NCBI GenBank assembly: GCA_016185755.1
Contig: JACPMX010000006.1
Location: forward strand, 162,644 to 219,003
Direction: 5' to 3'
Length of the DNA: 56,360 nt
Source of the DNA: Candidatus Woesearchaeota archaeon
GTDB lineage: Archaea > Nanobdellota > Nanobdellia > Woesearchaeales > GW2011-AR4
Numbering within the stretch: the stretch's first letter is position 1; the number at the start of each line of letters is the position of its first letter. Under the pieces are notes generated by a model. The model searched no databases, had not been told where the DNA came from, and was given only the letters and a program-made list of their open reading frames with translations. Below are positions 1 through 7,122 of this stretch, piece by piece. The translations under genes were made by a program, and so were the position numbers.

Positions 1-974
1 ACATACGGCAGGAAATTTTCAGTGAAATGGGAAAAAAGGGGCAGGAAAAGCTTCAAAAAAGCTCCGTTGCGGTAGTTGGAGTGGGAGCTTTGGGCAGCAA
101 TTCTGCTGAGCTGCTGGCAAGAGCGGGGGTGGGCAATATATTGCTTATTGACAGGGATGTTGTTGAGCTTTCAAATTTGCAGAGACAAAGGCTGTTTGAT
201 GAGGATGATATCGGAAAGCCGAAATCACTGGCTGCCAAAGAGCATTTGGCTGAAATCAATTCTGAAATCAAGATAGATTTTTTAATTGATGACCTGAATT
301 TTGAGAACATTGGCAGGATTTTCAGCAAAAAAATTGATTTAACCCTTGACTGCACCGATAATCTTGAAACAAGATTCCTTGTAAATGATTTTTCTATTAA
401 AAACAATGTTCCATTCATCTATTCCTCTGCAGTCGGAAGCAAGGGCTATGTCTTTGACGTCGTTCCGGGCAAAACCCCGTGCTTAAGGTGCTTTTTGAAG
501 GAAGCAACAGCCTTGGACACATGCGAGACTGCAGGAGTCTTGAATGCAATAACAAGCTTAATTTCAGCAATCCAGGCAAATGAGGCAATAAAGATGCTGC
601 TGGGAAAAGAGCATGAAACAAGCCTGATGTTTTTTGACGCCTGGAAAAATGACTTGTTAAAAATTAAAGCCAATAAAAACAAAAACTGCATCTGCTGCGT
701 GAAAAATAATTTTGAATACCTGACCGGGAAAAAATCATCGAGAGCTGCCAAATTATGCGGCCACGATGTCTACCAGATAAAAACGAAACCAACCGGCAAA
801 ATCCAGTTCAACGAGATAAAAAACAAGCTAAAAAAAATAGGAAAAATAACTGATTTTGGCTACTGCATCAGCTTTGACAGCCGAATAACAATATTTGAGG
901 ACGGAAGGGCCCTGATAAAGGCGAAAAATGAGAAGGAAGCAAAGTCTTCTTATTCAAAGCTTGTGGGGAATTAG
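1..974 (+). CDS. E1-like ThiF/MoeB/HesA-family adenylyltransferase, 5' end outside window
   Basis: ATP-dependent enzyme that adenylates the C-terminal glycine of a ubiquitin-like sulfur carrier (ThiS/MoaD/SAMP type). The frame is open to the left edge, and the residues before the first ATG (position 27) match the usual family lead-in (RQ.IFSEMG), so the gene starts upstream of the window. Counting from that ATG: Rossmann glycine motif GVGALG (18-23), ribose-binding IDRD (41-44), the NLQRQ arginine stretch (50-54), DCTDN (108-112), and a zinc site from two CxxC pairs (CLRC 152-155, CICC 221-224). A candidate acceptor cysteine lies in TCETAG (165-170). The last ~80 residues form an extra tail domain. 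Which carrier it serves (thiamine, molybdopterin or SAMP conjugation) cannot be told from context. Confidence 0.9.
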   Translation, partial: IRQEIFSEMGKKGQEKLQKSSVAVVGVGALGSNSAELLARAGVGNILLIDRDVVELSNLQRQRLFDEDDIGKPKSLAAKEHLAEINSEIKIDFLIDDLNFENIGRIFSKKIDLTLDCTDNLETRFLVNDFSIKNNVPFIYSSAVGSKGYVFDVVPGKTPCLRCFLKEATALDTCETAGVLNAITSLISAIQANEAIKMLLGKEHETSLMFFDAWKNDLLKIKANKNKNCICCVKNNFEYLTGKKSSRAAKLCGHDVYQIKTKPTGKIQFNEIKNKLKKIGKITDFGYCISFDSRITIFEDGRALIKAKNEKEAKSSYSKLVGN

Positions 975-975
975 C

Positions 976-1989
976 TTACAGCACATTAACCGGCTTTTTC
1001 TTCAAGAAAGAGCTTATGCTTAGGATTGTCGTATCAAGAATCCTGTGCAGGGCTTCCCAGCTGTTGAATGCGTTGTGTGGGGTTATTATTACATTGTCCT
1101 GCTTCAGCAGAATATGATTCTGCAAAACCGTCTTCAGGTCGCATTCCTTCATGAAGTGCCTTGAAAGTATCTGCTTCTCCTCCTTAATAAAGCATTCCTC
1201 TTCAAGCACGTCAAGCCCGGCTCCGCCTATTTTTCCTGACTTCAGGCCATTGAGCAGGGCAGAGGTTTCTATTATGCCTCCCCTTGCCGTGTTTATTATC
1301 AAAGCGCCGTTTTTCATCTTTGATATTGCTTTTTTATTTATAAGATGATGCGTAGCCTTGCTGTAGGGCACATGCAGCGTTATTATATCGGAATTTTTCA
1401 ATAAATAACCGAAGCTTATATGACTAAAGCCAAGACTTTTTGCAAGCTTCAGGCTTTTAAACTTGTCATAAGCAATGACATTCATCTCAAAGCCTTTTGC
1501 AATCCTTATGACATGCTGCCCTATGTTTCCGGTGCCCACAACTCCAATTGTTTTTCCACGGAGGTCAATGCCCCTCAAGCCTTCAACTGAAAAATCCCCC
1601 CTGGAAGTCCTCTCGTAAGCCTTGTGTATTTTTCTTGTCAGATTGAGAATCAGCGCAAATGTATGCTCTGCCACTGTGTTCTCCCCGTAATGAGGGACAT
1701 TGCAGACCGTTATCCCCCTCCTTTTGCATTCTTTCAGGTCAATGTGGTCAAAGCCTGTTGACAGGGTTACAATCAATTTAAGTCCGGGAAGCCTGTCAAG
1801 CACCTTTTTGCTTACCAAAGAATAAATAAATACGCCGATTGCGCCTGCATCTTTAACCTGCTTTACATTATCTTCACTTAAATGCTCATCAATAAACTGC
1901 ATCCTGCAGCCTTTAAGGCTCCTCCGGAAATATTCCTTTTCCCACGGCTCAAGCTCGAAGAAAGCGATTTTAAAAGGGTTTTTTGGCAT
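976..1989 (-). CDS. D-isomer-specific 2-hydroxyacid dehydrogenase, NAD-dependent
   Basis: Cytosolic oxidoreductase interconverting a 2-oxoacid and a D-2-hydroxyacid with NAD(H). The nucleotide-binding motif GTGNIG is at about residues 152-157. The catalytic triad is readable: Arg236 in NTARGG, a Glu in the VLEEE segment (261-265) and His305 in ITPHNAF. At 337 residues and with this motif spacing it resembles the D-lactate dehydrogenase branch, but the substrate is inferred. It is tail-to-tail with the E1-like gene (1 bp apart). A TATA-like tract (cagtatatatag) just upstream of the start fits its own promoter. Confidence 0.9.
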   Translation of the reverse strand: MPKNPFKIAFFELEPWEKEYFRRSLKGCRMQFIDEHLSEDNVKQVKDAGAIGVFIYSLVSKKVLDRLPGLKLIVTLSTGFDHIDLKECKRRGITVCNVPHYGENTVAEHTFALILNLTRKIHKAYERTSRGDFSVEGLRGIDLRGKTIGVVGTGNIGQHVIRIAKGFEMNVIAYDKFKSLKLAKSLGFSHISFGYLLKNSDIITLHVPYSKATHHLINKKAISKMKNGALIINTARGGIIETSALLNGLKSGKIGGAGLDVLEEECFIKEEKQILSRHFMKECDLKTVLQNHILLKQDNVIITPHNAFNSWEALHRILDTTILSISSFLKKKPVNVL

Positions 1990-2024
1990 TGCAAATTCAT
2001 TTGGATTTCAGTATATATAGTTTT

Positions 2025-2462
2025 CTAAAGCTCTTCCTGCTTGACAGGGATGTGTATTAATTCTATACCTATCCTTTTCGCAATGTCAAAAATCCTCTCG
2101 TCCCTGTAGAATTCGCCGTAAAATATCTTCTTGATGCCCGCATTTGCCAGCATCTTGAAGCATGGCCAGCAGGGGCTTGCGGTTATGTAGACCTCACCTC
2201 CATTTATCATGACCCCGTTCTTCGCAGCCTGCAAAATTGCGTTTGTCTCTGCGTGAATTGTTGCAACGCAATGCCCGTTCTCCATAAGATGCCCCACGTC
2301 ATCACAATGGGGCATTCCCCTTATGCTGCCGTTGTAGCCTGTTGACAGTATTGTCTTGTCCCTCACTATCAAGGCGCCAACGTGCTTCCTGTCGCAGGTG
2401 CTTCTAGTTGCAACTTCCTTTGCAATGTTCATGAAGTACTGCTCCCAAGTTGCTCTTGTCAT
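2025..2462 (-). CDS. Deoxycytidylate (dCMP) deaminase family protein
   Basis: Zinc-dependent deaminase converting dCMP to dUMP, supplying dTMP synthesis. The zinc site is clear: HAE at residues 70-72 (ligand plus catalytic Glu) and PCWPC at 97-101 (two Cys ligands). A second Cys/His cluster at 53-65 is typical of the dCMP/ComEB branch. Length (145 aa) is normal. The next gene upstream on the same strand is a P-loop nucleotide-kinase-like protein (2714-3280), separated by an unusual structured spacer. In several dCMP/dCTP deaminases a P-loop kinase domain is fused to the deaminase, so the pair may work together (inference). Confidence 0.92.
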   Translation of the reverse strand: MTRATWEQYFMNIAKEVATRSTCDRKHVGALIVRDKTILSTGYNGSIRGMPHCDDVGHLMENGHCVATIHAETNAILQAAKNGVMINGGEVYITASPCWPCFKMLANAGIKKIFYGEFYRDERIFDIAKRIGIELIHIPVKQEEL

Positions 2463-2493
2463 TTTATTGTTAGTTAATTCTATTTTTACCTAT

Positions 2494-2694
2494 GCACGCC
2501 ACCATGACGGCAGATGACGGACAAATTTTATTTATCCTGCTCGCCACTCCGCAGGAGCCAACCCTCGGCTCGTCATAACCGTCGTGGCGTGCGGCGAGGC
2601 AGGGGCTGCTCCCGTGAGTTGTGAGCGAGTGAAACGAGTTCACTCGCATGTCGCGGGATGCCGAGCAGGAAATTTTCCTCAAAAAATTTCCGTC
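2494..2694. ncRNA. GC-rich, highly structured intergenic element (candidate RNA of unknown family)
   Basis: The 251-bp gap is much more GC-rich than its surroundings. Helices I can pair: 2494-2502 plus 2506-2510 with 2579-2583 plus 2584-2592 (14 bp, 3-nt bulge); 2516-2520 plus 2523-2529 with 2683-2694 (12 bp, 2-nt bulge); 2535-2543 with 2662-2670 (9 bp); 2625-2633 with 2639-2647 (9 bp, 5-nt loop); 2610-2614 with 2654-2658. The first helix crosses the second and third, so they form a pseudoknot or alternative folds. I tried RNase P and SRP RNA and could not place their conserved blocks. A palindromic mobile repeat (MITE-like) is the main alternative. Strand is undecided. Confidence 0.5.
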
Positions 2695-2713
2695 GCACCG
2701 CCTTTGTCGGTAA

Positions 2714-3280
2714 TTATAACCTATTTTTTAAACTTTTAAGCCATTCGTCAAATTCCTTGTTAGCTTCCTCTATTGTTCCGTTGCTGCTTATATTTTTATC
2801 TGCCATTCCAAGGCATTTGTCAAGCTGCTGCCCTGAAGCCTCATTGTTGTTTTCCCTGTCTTCATGCTGCTTGAATTGCTCAAAAGTTACCGCATCCCCT
2901 ATTCTGCCCCTTTTCAAGAGCCTCTGGAACCTGATTTTTTCATCAGTAACTACACCTACCAATAAAAAACCTTTGTTCTTCCTGAGCTCTTCTATCTCCC
3001 CAGGATTCCTTATGCTGTCTATGACAAAGTCCTTTTTTCCTTCAGCTTCCCCTTTTTTTATCTTTTCATTGATTCTTTTTGCAAGTATTCCATTGCCAAA
3101 TTTCTTCCTCATCTCATTCCCAAGGCTTATCAAAGTGCCTCTGGAATGGTCAAGCCCCCTTTTGGTTGCTTCCTCCCTCAATGCATCCGACAAAGAGAAA
3201 TAGGCAAACCCTCTTGATTTCATATGGGCTGCAAGCTCGCCTTTCCCAGCTGCATTCTTGCCTGTAAGGCCGATTATCAT
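2714..3280 (-). CDS. P-loop nucleotide-kinase-like protein (dephospho-CoA kinase/UPF0200-like)
   Basis: Small P-loop NTPase of the nucleoside/dephospho-CoA kinase fold. The Walker A motif GKNAAGKGE lies near the N-terminus (about residues 7-15), with kinase-like LID features (RLLKRGR) in the second half. At 188 aa it is a single domain. Start chosen at the ATG at 3280, which has a TATA-like tract (aatttattaaac, about 3303-3315) ~28 bp upstream. It precedes dCMP deaminase on the same strand, suggesting a nucleotide-related role (inference). The exact substrate is unknown, and it could be a coaE-like kinase instead. Confidence 0.7.
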   Translation of the reverse strand: MIIGLTGKNAAGKGELAAHMKSRGFAYFSLSDALREEATKRGLDHSRGTLISLGNEMRKKFGNGILAKRINEKIKKGEAEGKKDFVIDSIRNPGEIEELRKNKGFLLVGVVTDEKIRFQRLLKRGRIGDAVTFEQFKQHEDRENNNEASGQQLDKCLGMADKNISSNGTIEEANKEFDEWLKSLKNRL

Positions 3281-3362
3281 AATTATAAAATGAAACCCAA
3301 TTGTTTAATAAATTTATGCATATAACCCAAGGTTTATAATCTCTCCAATATTATCGAAAAAA

Positions 3363-3767
3363 ATGGCTAATTACAGATTTCCACCGCCTGGTGAAAATGA
3401 CCCAATAGAAAACATCCATCATTATGTTGGAACAAGAATTGGGAGTGCCATAGCACTAATAAGAGAAGGTGAAAAGCCTAGATTAGGGGAGAGAAGGGAT
3501 TTCTTTCTAGGTTTATTAAGTCGTTACGCAGATGGCACTTATACTTATGCACATACTGCAAGCTTTAGCCCGGAAATTGCGTTAAATTTCAAAACACAAA
3601 TCCTTGGGACTCTAAAGTCTGGAGCCACCATCAAAGATCTTGAAGACTTAGCAGAAACACTGCTTTCAGCGATGGACAGATATGCAGTTGAAGTTGGTAG
3701 GCCAGAAGAAACCAGACAAGCGATAAAAGCCCTAATAGATAAAACTAAAAAAGAATTAATAAAATAA
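3363..3767 (+). CDS. Hypothetical protein (orphan, 134 aa)
   Basis: I recognise no family. The protein is mostly helical by eye, soluble, with a proline-rich N-terminus and no signal peptide or membrane segment. It looks expressed: a TATA-like box (ggtttataat, 3331-3340) lies ~28 bp before the ATG, the spacing seen for leaderless genes here. Codons are more A/T-ending than in the neighbours. It ends 1 bp before the convergent nrdR stop. One of several lone orphans in this window. Confidence 0.65.
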   Translation: MANYRFPPPGENDPIENIHHYVGTRIGSAIALIREGEKPRLGERRDFFLGLLSRYADGTYTYAHTASFSPEIALNFKTQILGTLKSGATIKDLEDLAETLLSAMDRYAVEVGRPEETRQAIKALIDKTKKELIK

Positions 3768-4220
3768 TCATTTCTTCATCAGCTTTTCAAGCTCTTCCTC
3801 GAACTTTTCTATGTCCTCAAATTCCTTGTAGACAGAGGCAAACCTTATGTATGCAATCTTGTCAAGGGTTTTCAGCTTTTTCATGACAATCTCGCCAACA
3901 ACCCTGCTTTCAACCTCGACAGAGTCCCTTTTTCTCAAGTCTGACTCAACCTCGTCAACAAGCTTTTCTATTTTTTCAAGGGGAATTGACCTTTTTTCGC
4001 AGGCCTTCAGTATGCCGTTCATCAGCTTCTGCCTTTCAAACCTTTCCCTTTTGCCGTCTTTCTTCACAACAACTATATCTGCTTCCTCTACCCTTTCATA
4101 GGTCGTGAACCTTTTGCTGCACTTGAGGCATTCCCTTCTCCTCCTTGTAGCTTCAAGATTCTCAGTTTCCCTTGTATCAATTACCTGGGTCTCCTCATAA
4201 TTGCAGTAGGGGCATTTCAT
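3768..4220 (-). CDS. nrdR: NrdR-family transcriptional regulator (zinc ribbon plus ATP-cone)
   Basis: Repressor of ribonucleotide reductase genes that senses ATP/dATP. The N-terminal zinc ribbon has CPYC (3-6) and CLKC (31-34); the arginine-rich RRRRE stretch beside it is the DNA-binding part. The rest (about 45-135) is the ATP-cone (VVKKDGKRERF...). I start it at the ATG at 4220, because the family begins MKCPYC; an upstream in-frame ATG at 4307 would add 29 unrelated residues. NrdR is mainly bacterial, so its presence here suggests transfer. No ribonucleotide reductase gene is in the window, and I found no convincing NrdR box. Confidence 0.93.
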   Translation of the reverse strand: MKCPYCNYEETQVIDTRETENLEATRRRRECLKCSKRFTTYERVEEADIVVVKKDGKRERFERQKLMNGILKACEKRSIPLEKIEKLVDEVESDLRKRDSVEVESRVVGEIVMKKLKTLDKIAYIRFASVYKEFEDIEKFEEELEKLMKK

Positions 4221-4306
4221 AATAAATCGGGATAAATCATGGGATATAAAGTTTTGCATCAGTCCAATGAATAAATATTTAAACCATTTCAAAAGAGAGG
4301 ATTGCA

Positions 4307-5221
4307 ATGAAAGCGAAGAGAATCAGCGTTGGCGGCCAGGCCGTCATAGAAGGGGTCATGATAAGGGGGCCAAGCAAATATGTGGTTGCTGTCAGGAAAG
4401 GAAAAAGAATACTCGCAAAAAAGGCATCAGTTACCGGAAGAAGGCACAAGTTATTGAAGCTGCCGGTCATCAGGGGCTTTGTAGGCCTTGTTGAAATGCT
4501 CGTCATAGGGATAAGATCACTGATGTGGTCCGCGGAGCAGGCCGCTCCAAAAGGGGAAAAAATAGGAAAGAACGAGCTTTCATTTACAATCCTGATTTCC
4601 GCGCTTTTCGCAGTTGTTTTTTTCATAGCGCTGCCTTATCTTCTGACAAGCCTGATGGGGCTGAGCGAAGAGCAAAAGCCGGTGTTATTCAACGTTGTTG
4701 ACGGCATCATCAGGATAGCAATCTTCCTGGCTTACATAATCGCAATATCCTTCATGAAAGACGTTAAAGTGCTGTTCCAGTACCACGGGGCTGAGCACAA
4801 GGCAATACACTGCTATGAAAAAGGGAAAATGCTCAGCGCAGCTAACGTAAAAAAGTTCACAACACTCCACCCGAGATGCGGGACATCTTTTCTGCTGCTG
4901 GTTTTCATTGTGAGCATAATGGTATTCTCGCTTTTGCCTTCTTTGATAATGATTTATTATCCGGGTTTCATGGATTTAAGCCACTGGCTTAGAAAAGGAA
5001 TACTGATTCCCGTAAGGATACTCATGATACCGGCCATAGCAGGCATCTCATACGAGATACTTAAAATGAGCGACAGGAAACAGGAAAGCCTGCTGTTCAG
5101 GATAATCTCCATGCCCGGACTTATGCTGCAGAAAATCACGACTAAAGAGCCAGACCAAAAGCAAATTGAAGTGGCAATTTATTCCCTTAAAAGGCTGTTA
5201 GAAATTGAAAATAAAAAATAA
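4307..5221 (+). CDS. DUF1385 (YqhQ-like) membrane protein
   Basis: The opening motif GGQAVIEGVMIRGP is diagnostic of the DUF1385 family. The central region has several hydrophobic segments (about 90-110, 125-145, 190-215, 240-260) and a conserved YHGAEHKAIHCYE block followed by HPRCGTSF, whose His/Cys residues suggest metal binding (inference). In Bacteria this family is an uncharacterised integral membrane protein. Divergent from nrdR. Length (304 aa) is full. Function unknown; family call firm. Confidence 0.9.
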   Translation: MKAKRISVGGQAVIEGVMIRGPSKYVVAVRKGKRILAKKASVTGRRHKLLKLPVIRGFVGLVEMLVIGIRSLMWSAEQAAPKGEKIGKNELSFTILISALFAVVFFIALPYLLTSLMGLSEEQKPVLFNVVDGIIRIAIFLAYIIAISFMKDVKVLFQYHGAEHKAIHCYEKGKMLSAANVKKFTTLHPRCGTSFLLLVFIVSIMVFSLLPSLIMIYYPGFMDLSHWLRKGILIPVRILMIPAIAGISYEILKMSDRKQESLLFRIISMPGLMLQKITTKEPDQKQIEVAIYSLKRLLEIENKK

Positions 5222-5228
5222 AGAAGGC

Positions 5229-5477
5229 TTACCTTCTTTTCCTCTTCCTTCCGCCCCTGGCCATCTTGGCTGCGGATACATCGCCGCTCTTGTCGATGAA
5301 GTACAGGTAGCCTGACTTTTTCTTTACGCCGGCCTTGGCAACAACTTCAACCTTTGCCTTGCCTTTTTTCCTGCCGCCTCTTGACATCTTTGCGCGGGCC
5401 ACGTTACCTTTCTTATCCACAAAATAAAGGTAGCCTGCCTGCTTCTTAACGCCTACTTTTGCTACTTTTTCTGCCAT
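5229..5477 (-). CDS. Small very basic protein made of two tandem ~38-residue repeats
   Basis: 82 residues built as an internal duplication. Each half has the pattern VAK.GVKK..GYLYF.DK.G.V..AKM.RGGRKK, ending in a Lys/Arg-rich tail. Charge and aromatic GYLYF cores suggest a nucleic-acid or ribosome-binding role (inference). A strong Shine-Dalgarno (ggggaggt, ~8 bp before the ATG) suggests high expression, unlike the mostly leaderless genes around it. An inverted repeat (5506-5531) lies in its leader. Family not identified with certainty. Confidence 0.8.
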   Translation of the reverse strand: MAEKVAKVGVKKQAGYLYFVDKKGNVARAKMSRGGRKKGKAKVEVVAKAGVKKKSGYLYFIDKSGDVSAAKMARGGRKRKRR

Positions 5478-5505
5478 TTTAGATTTACCTCCCCTTGTTT
5501 TTATT

Positions 5506-5531
5506 TTAAGACGATAAAACCCCCGTCTTAA
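5506..5531. promoter_or_regulatory. 8-bp inverted repeat in the leader of the basic repeat protein
   Basis: TTAAGACG (5506-5513) and CGTCTTAA (5524-5531) are perfect inverted arms around a 10-nt loop. It lies between the upstream winged-helix gene and the Shine-Dalgarno of the 82-aa gene, so it may be a 5'-UTR hairpin, an operator or an RNA-processing site. No poly-T follows on the coding strand, which argues against a simple terminator. Confidence 0.5.
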
Positions 5532-5557
5532 TCTCGAATACAGAAAGCAGCATATAT

Positions 5558-6025
5558 TTACAGCTCGTCAATTTTTTTTAAGTATTCCTTTATCCTTGAA
5601 TTGACGCTGGATAAGAGCATCTTTTCAATCTTCTCCTCAAAAATATCGTTTAGGCTGCCGTGCTCGGTTATCCTGTAGGCATTCAGCCTTTTTTCAACCA
5701 GCAAAAGGTCCTTAAGCCTTTTCAGCTGCCTTCTTATATTTGATGACGCTATTCCAAGCATTGCAAGCTTGAGATTTTTCCTGTCTTCTATCACAAGCGA
5801 GCAGATTTCATCGCTTGTCAGGCTCTTTTCCCCTTTCTTCGCCTTGATTAAGACATTAAAGACGTCAACAACTACATCCCTTGAATCGCCGGGCTGCAGC
5901 AGCCCAATAGACAGGCACAGCTTTCTCACAAGCTCCCTGTCGCTTAGATTTGCAGGCTTTTCATACCTCCTCAATGTTATCTCAGCCAACGGGATGTCTT
6001 TTGAGATTGTTTTTTGCTTTGGCAT
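5558..6025 (-). CDS. Winged-helix-like protein, putative DNA-binding
   Basis: 155 aa, no close family recognised. The segment SDEICSLVIEDRKNLKLAM followed by ASSNIRRQLKRLKDLLLVEK and a short YRITEHG wing resembles a winged helix-turn-helix. The N-terminus is basic; the C-terminus is a helix rich in Lys/Glu. It starts 8 bp after the VapC stop, so the three genes vapB, vapC and this one are probably one transcript. A regulatory role over the toxin-antitoxin pair or a neighbouring gene is inference. Confidence 0.65.
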   Translation of the reverse strand: MPKQKTISKDIPLAEITLRRYEKPANLSDRELVRKLCLSIGLLQPGDSRDVVVDVFNVLIKAKKGEKSLTSDEICSLVIEDRKNLKLAMLGIASSNIRRQLKRLKDLLLVEKRLNAYRITEHGSLNDIFEEKIEKMLLSSVNSRIKEYLKKIDEL

Positions 6026-6033
6026 TTGTATTG

Positions 6034-6402
6034 TTATAAAATCATCGCGTTCTTCAAGCCTCTAAAATCATTATCCATGGTTATCAGGGTTGAGTCATTT
6101 AAGACTGAAGTTGTGTAAATGAGGGAATCTATGATTGACAGCTCATTAGCCAAGGAAAATTCAGCCGCTTTTTCCGCGATTTCCGCGCTTACAGGGATGA
6201 CAAGGCTTCTTTTTTTAATAAACTCCATGCTCCTGCTGATTTTATTGCTTTCCAGCCTGCTTTTTGACAGCTTCTTTTTTATTTCGAAAAGCGACAAGGC
6301 TGACAGCAGCAGCACTTCATCCGAATCAAGGATATCGGAATGCTGCCCGTTAAATAGGTACGCGAGCCACACAGAGGAGTCCACCAGCTTAGAATCTGTC
6401 AT
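6034..6402 (-). CDS. PIN-domain ribonuclease, VapC-type toxin
   Basis: PIN-fold endoribonuclease. Acidic metal-binding residues are in place: Asp in the N-terminal VDSSVW motif, Glu in LFEIKKKL, Asp in SIIDSLIY and Asp in TMDNDF. Length 122 aa is normal for VapC. Its ATG lies inside the end of the antitoxin gene (14-bp overlap), the usual translational coupling. Target RNA unknown. Confidence 0.85.
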   Translation of the reverse strand: MTDSKLVDSSVWLAYLFNGQHSDILDSDEVLLLSALSLFEIKKKLSKSRLESNKISRSMEFIKKRSLVIPVSAEIAEKAAEFSLANELSIIDSLIYTTSVLNDSTLITMDNDFRGLKNAMIL

Positions 6403-6592
6403 GCTTTTCCCTCAGCCCTTTCAGGATGCCTTTCACAGGCCTTCTTCCCAAATACCCTGCCAAAGACTCCTTTTTCATCCTGTCCGCAATTATTTTGTTG
6501 ATTGCGTCATCGTAGGAAGCTGCTTCCGTTTCGTCTTTTATTTTTTTAAGCATCTCCAGCGTCCGCTCATCAATCTGGATTGTCGTTGCCAT
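6389..6592 (-). CDS. Ribbon-helix-helix antitoxin, VapB-type
   Basis: 67 aa. The N-terminal MATTIQIDERTLEMLKKIK is a ribbon-helix-helix beta strand plus helix; the C-terminal basic segment would wrap the PIN toxin. The start at 6592 sits inside ATATAATTATAT-like palindromic sequence, with a TATA-like box (tttatatata) ~22-25 bp upstream, so the mRNA is probably leaderless and the palindrome a plausible self-operator. Similar at the N-terminus to the antitoxin at 38875. Confidence 0.8.
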   Translation of the reverse strand: MATTIQIDERTLEMLKKIKDETEAASYDDAINKIIADRMKKESLAGYLGRRPVKGILKGLREKHDRF

Positions 6593-6686
6593 ATAATTAT
6601 ATGACTATAGGTTATATATAAAGATTTGGGTTTTATATGGAATTAAATGAAAAGATTTTTAAGGGAATATTAATTACTATATTTTT
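6593..6686. promoter_or_regulatory. Divergent promoter region between vapB and an orphan gene
   Basis: On the minus strand a TATA-like tract (tttatatataacc) sits ~22-25 bp before vapB. On the plus strand gatttttaagg (about 6653-6663) lies ~30 bp before the ATG at 6687. The near-palindromic ataattatat overlaps the vapB start. Assignments are by eye. Confidence 0.5.
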
Positions 6687-7070
6687 ATGAGTAAGGTTCT
6701 GGAAGCTTTTCTTGGAGAGTATCTTGAGTTAACCATAGACCATACTACATTAGCTGAAAGTATTAGAAGAGATGGGCCTTTTTGTTATGTTGGAAAGCTA
6801 GTAGCTGTTGATGACCATTTTGCGTTGCTTAATCCAGCTGAAGCACATAGACCAGAAGTAACAATACCCGGAAGAATTTACATCGATGAGGTTGTGAAGC
6901 ATTTAAGAGAGCATGAAAAATTTCAACCACGTGCAGATATAAGTGATGTTAACTGGGTTGTAGCTCATGAGGCCCACATTAGGGATAGAGTAGAAAGTAT
7001 TATGAGACCACAAAAACAACCAGTACCACTTAGAGCTATTGTAGGGGTTTATCATTATAGAGATGCTTAA
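6687..7070 (+). CDS. Hypothetical protein (127 aa), possibly Sm-like
   Basis: No family recognised with confidence. The first half (FLGEYLELTI...YVGKLVAVDDHFALLNPAEA) resembles an Sm1 motif: a strand, then G.L...D.H..L. A later strand RAIVGVYHYRD could stand for Sm2, but the spacer is long. An Sm-fold RNA-binding role is therefore a weak inference. No membrane segment. It uses A/T-ending codons more than the ileS neighbour. Confidence 0.6.
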   Translation: MSKVLEAFLGEYLELTIDHTTLAESIRRDGPFCYVGKLVAVDDHFALLNPAEAHRPEVTIPGRIYIDEVVKHLREHEKFQPRADISDVNWVVAHEAHIRDRVESIMRPQKQPVPLRAIVGVYHYRDA

Positions 7071-7122
7071 TTGTGCTTTTCATAATTAAGAAAAAGTTCA
7101 AGTTTGCTCGTTTTCTATTTTT

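Noticed and set aside
1990-2024. NrdR box near the dehydrogenase/deaminase spacer
   Set aside because: The cagtatatatag tract lacks the flanking ACAC/GTGT arms and is better read as a TATA-like box.
2494-2694. RNase P RNA or SRP RNA
   Set aside because: I could not place the RNase P conserved blocks (GAGGAAAGTCC, ACAGAA) or the SRP helix 8 GGAA tetraloop motif on either strand; only loose similarities (gaggaaaa, gggagcagcc).
4221-4307. 29-residue N-terminal extension of NrdR
   Set aside because: NrdR begins with the zinc ribbon MKCPYC; the extension overlaps the divergent DUF1385 start.
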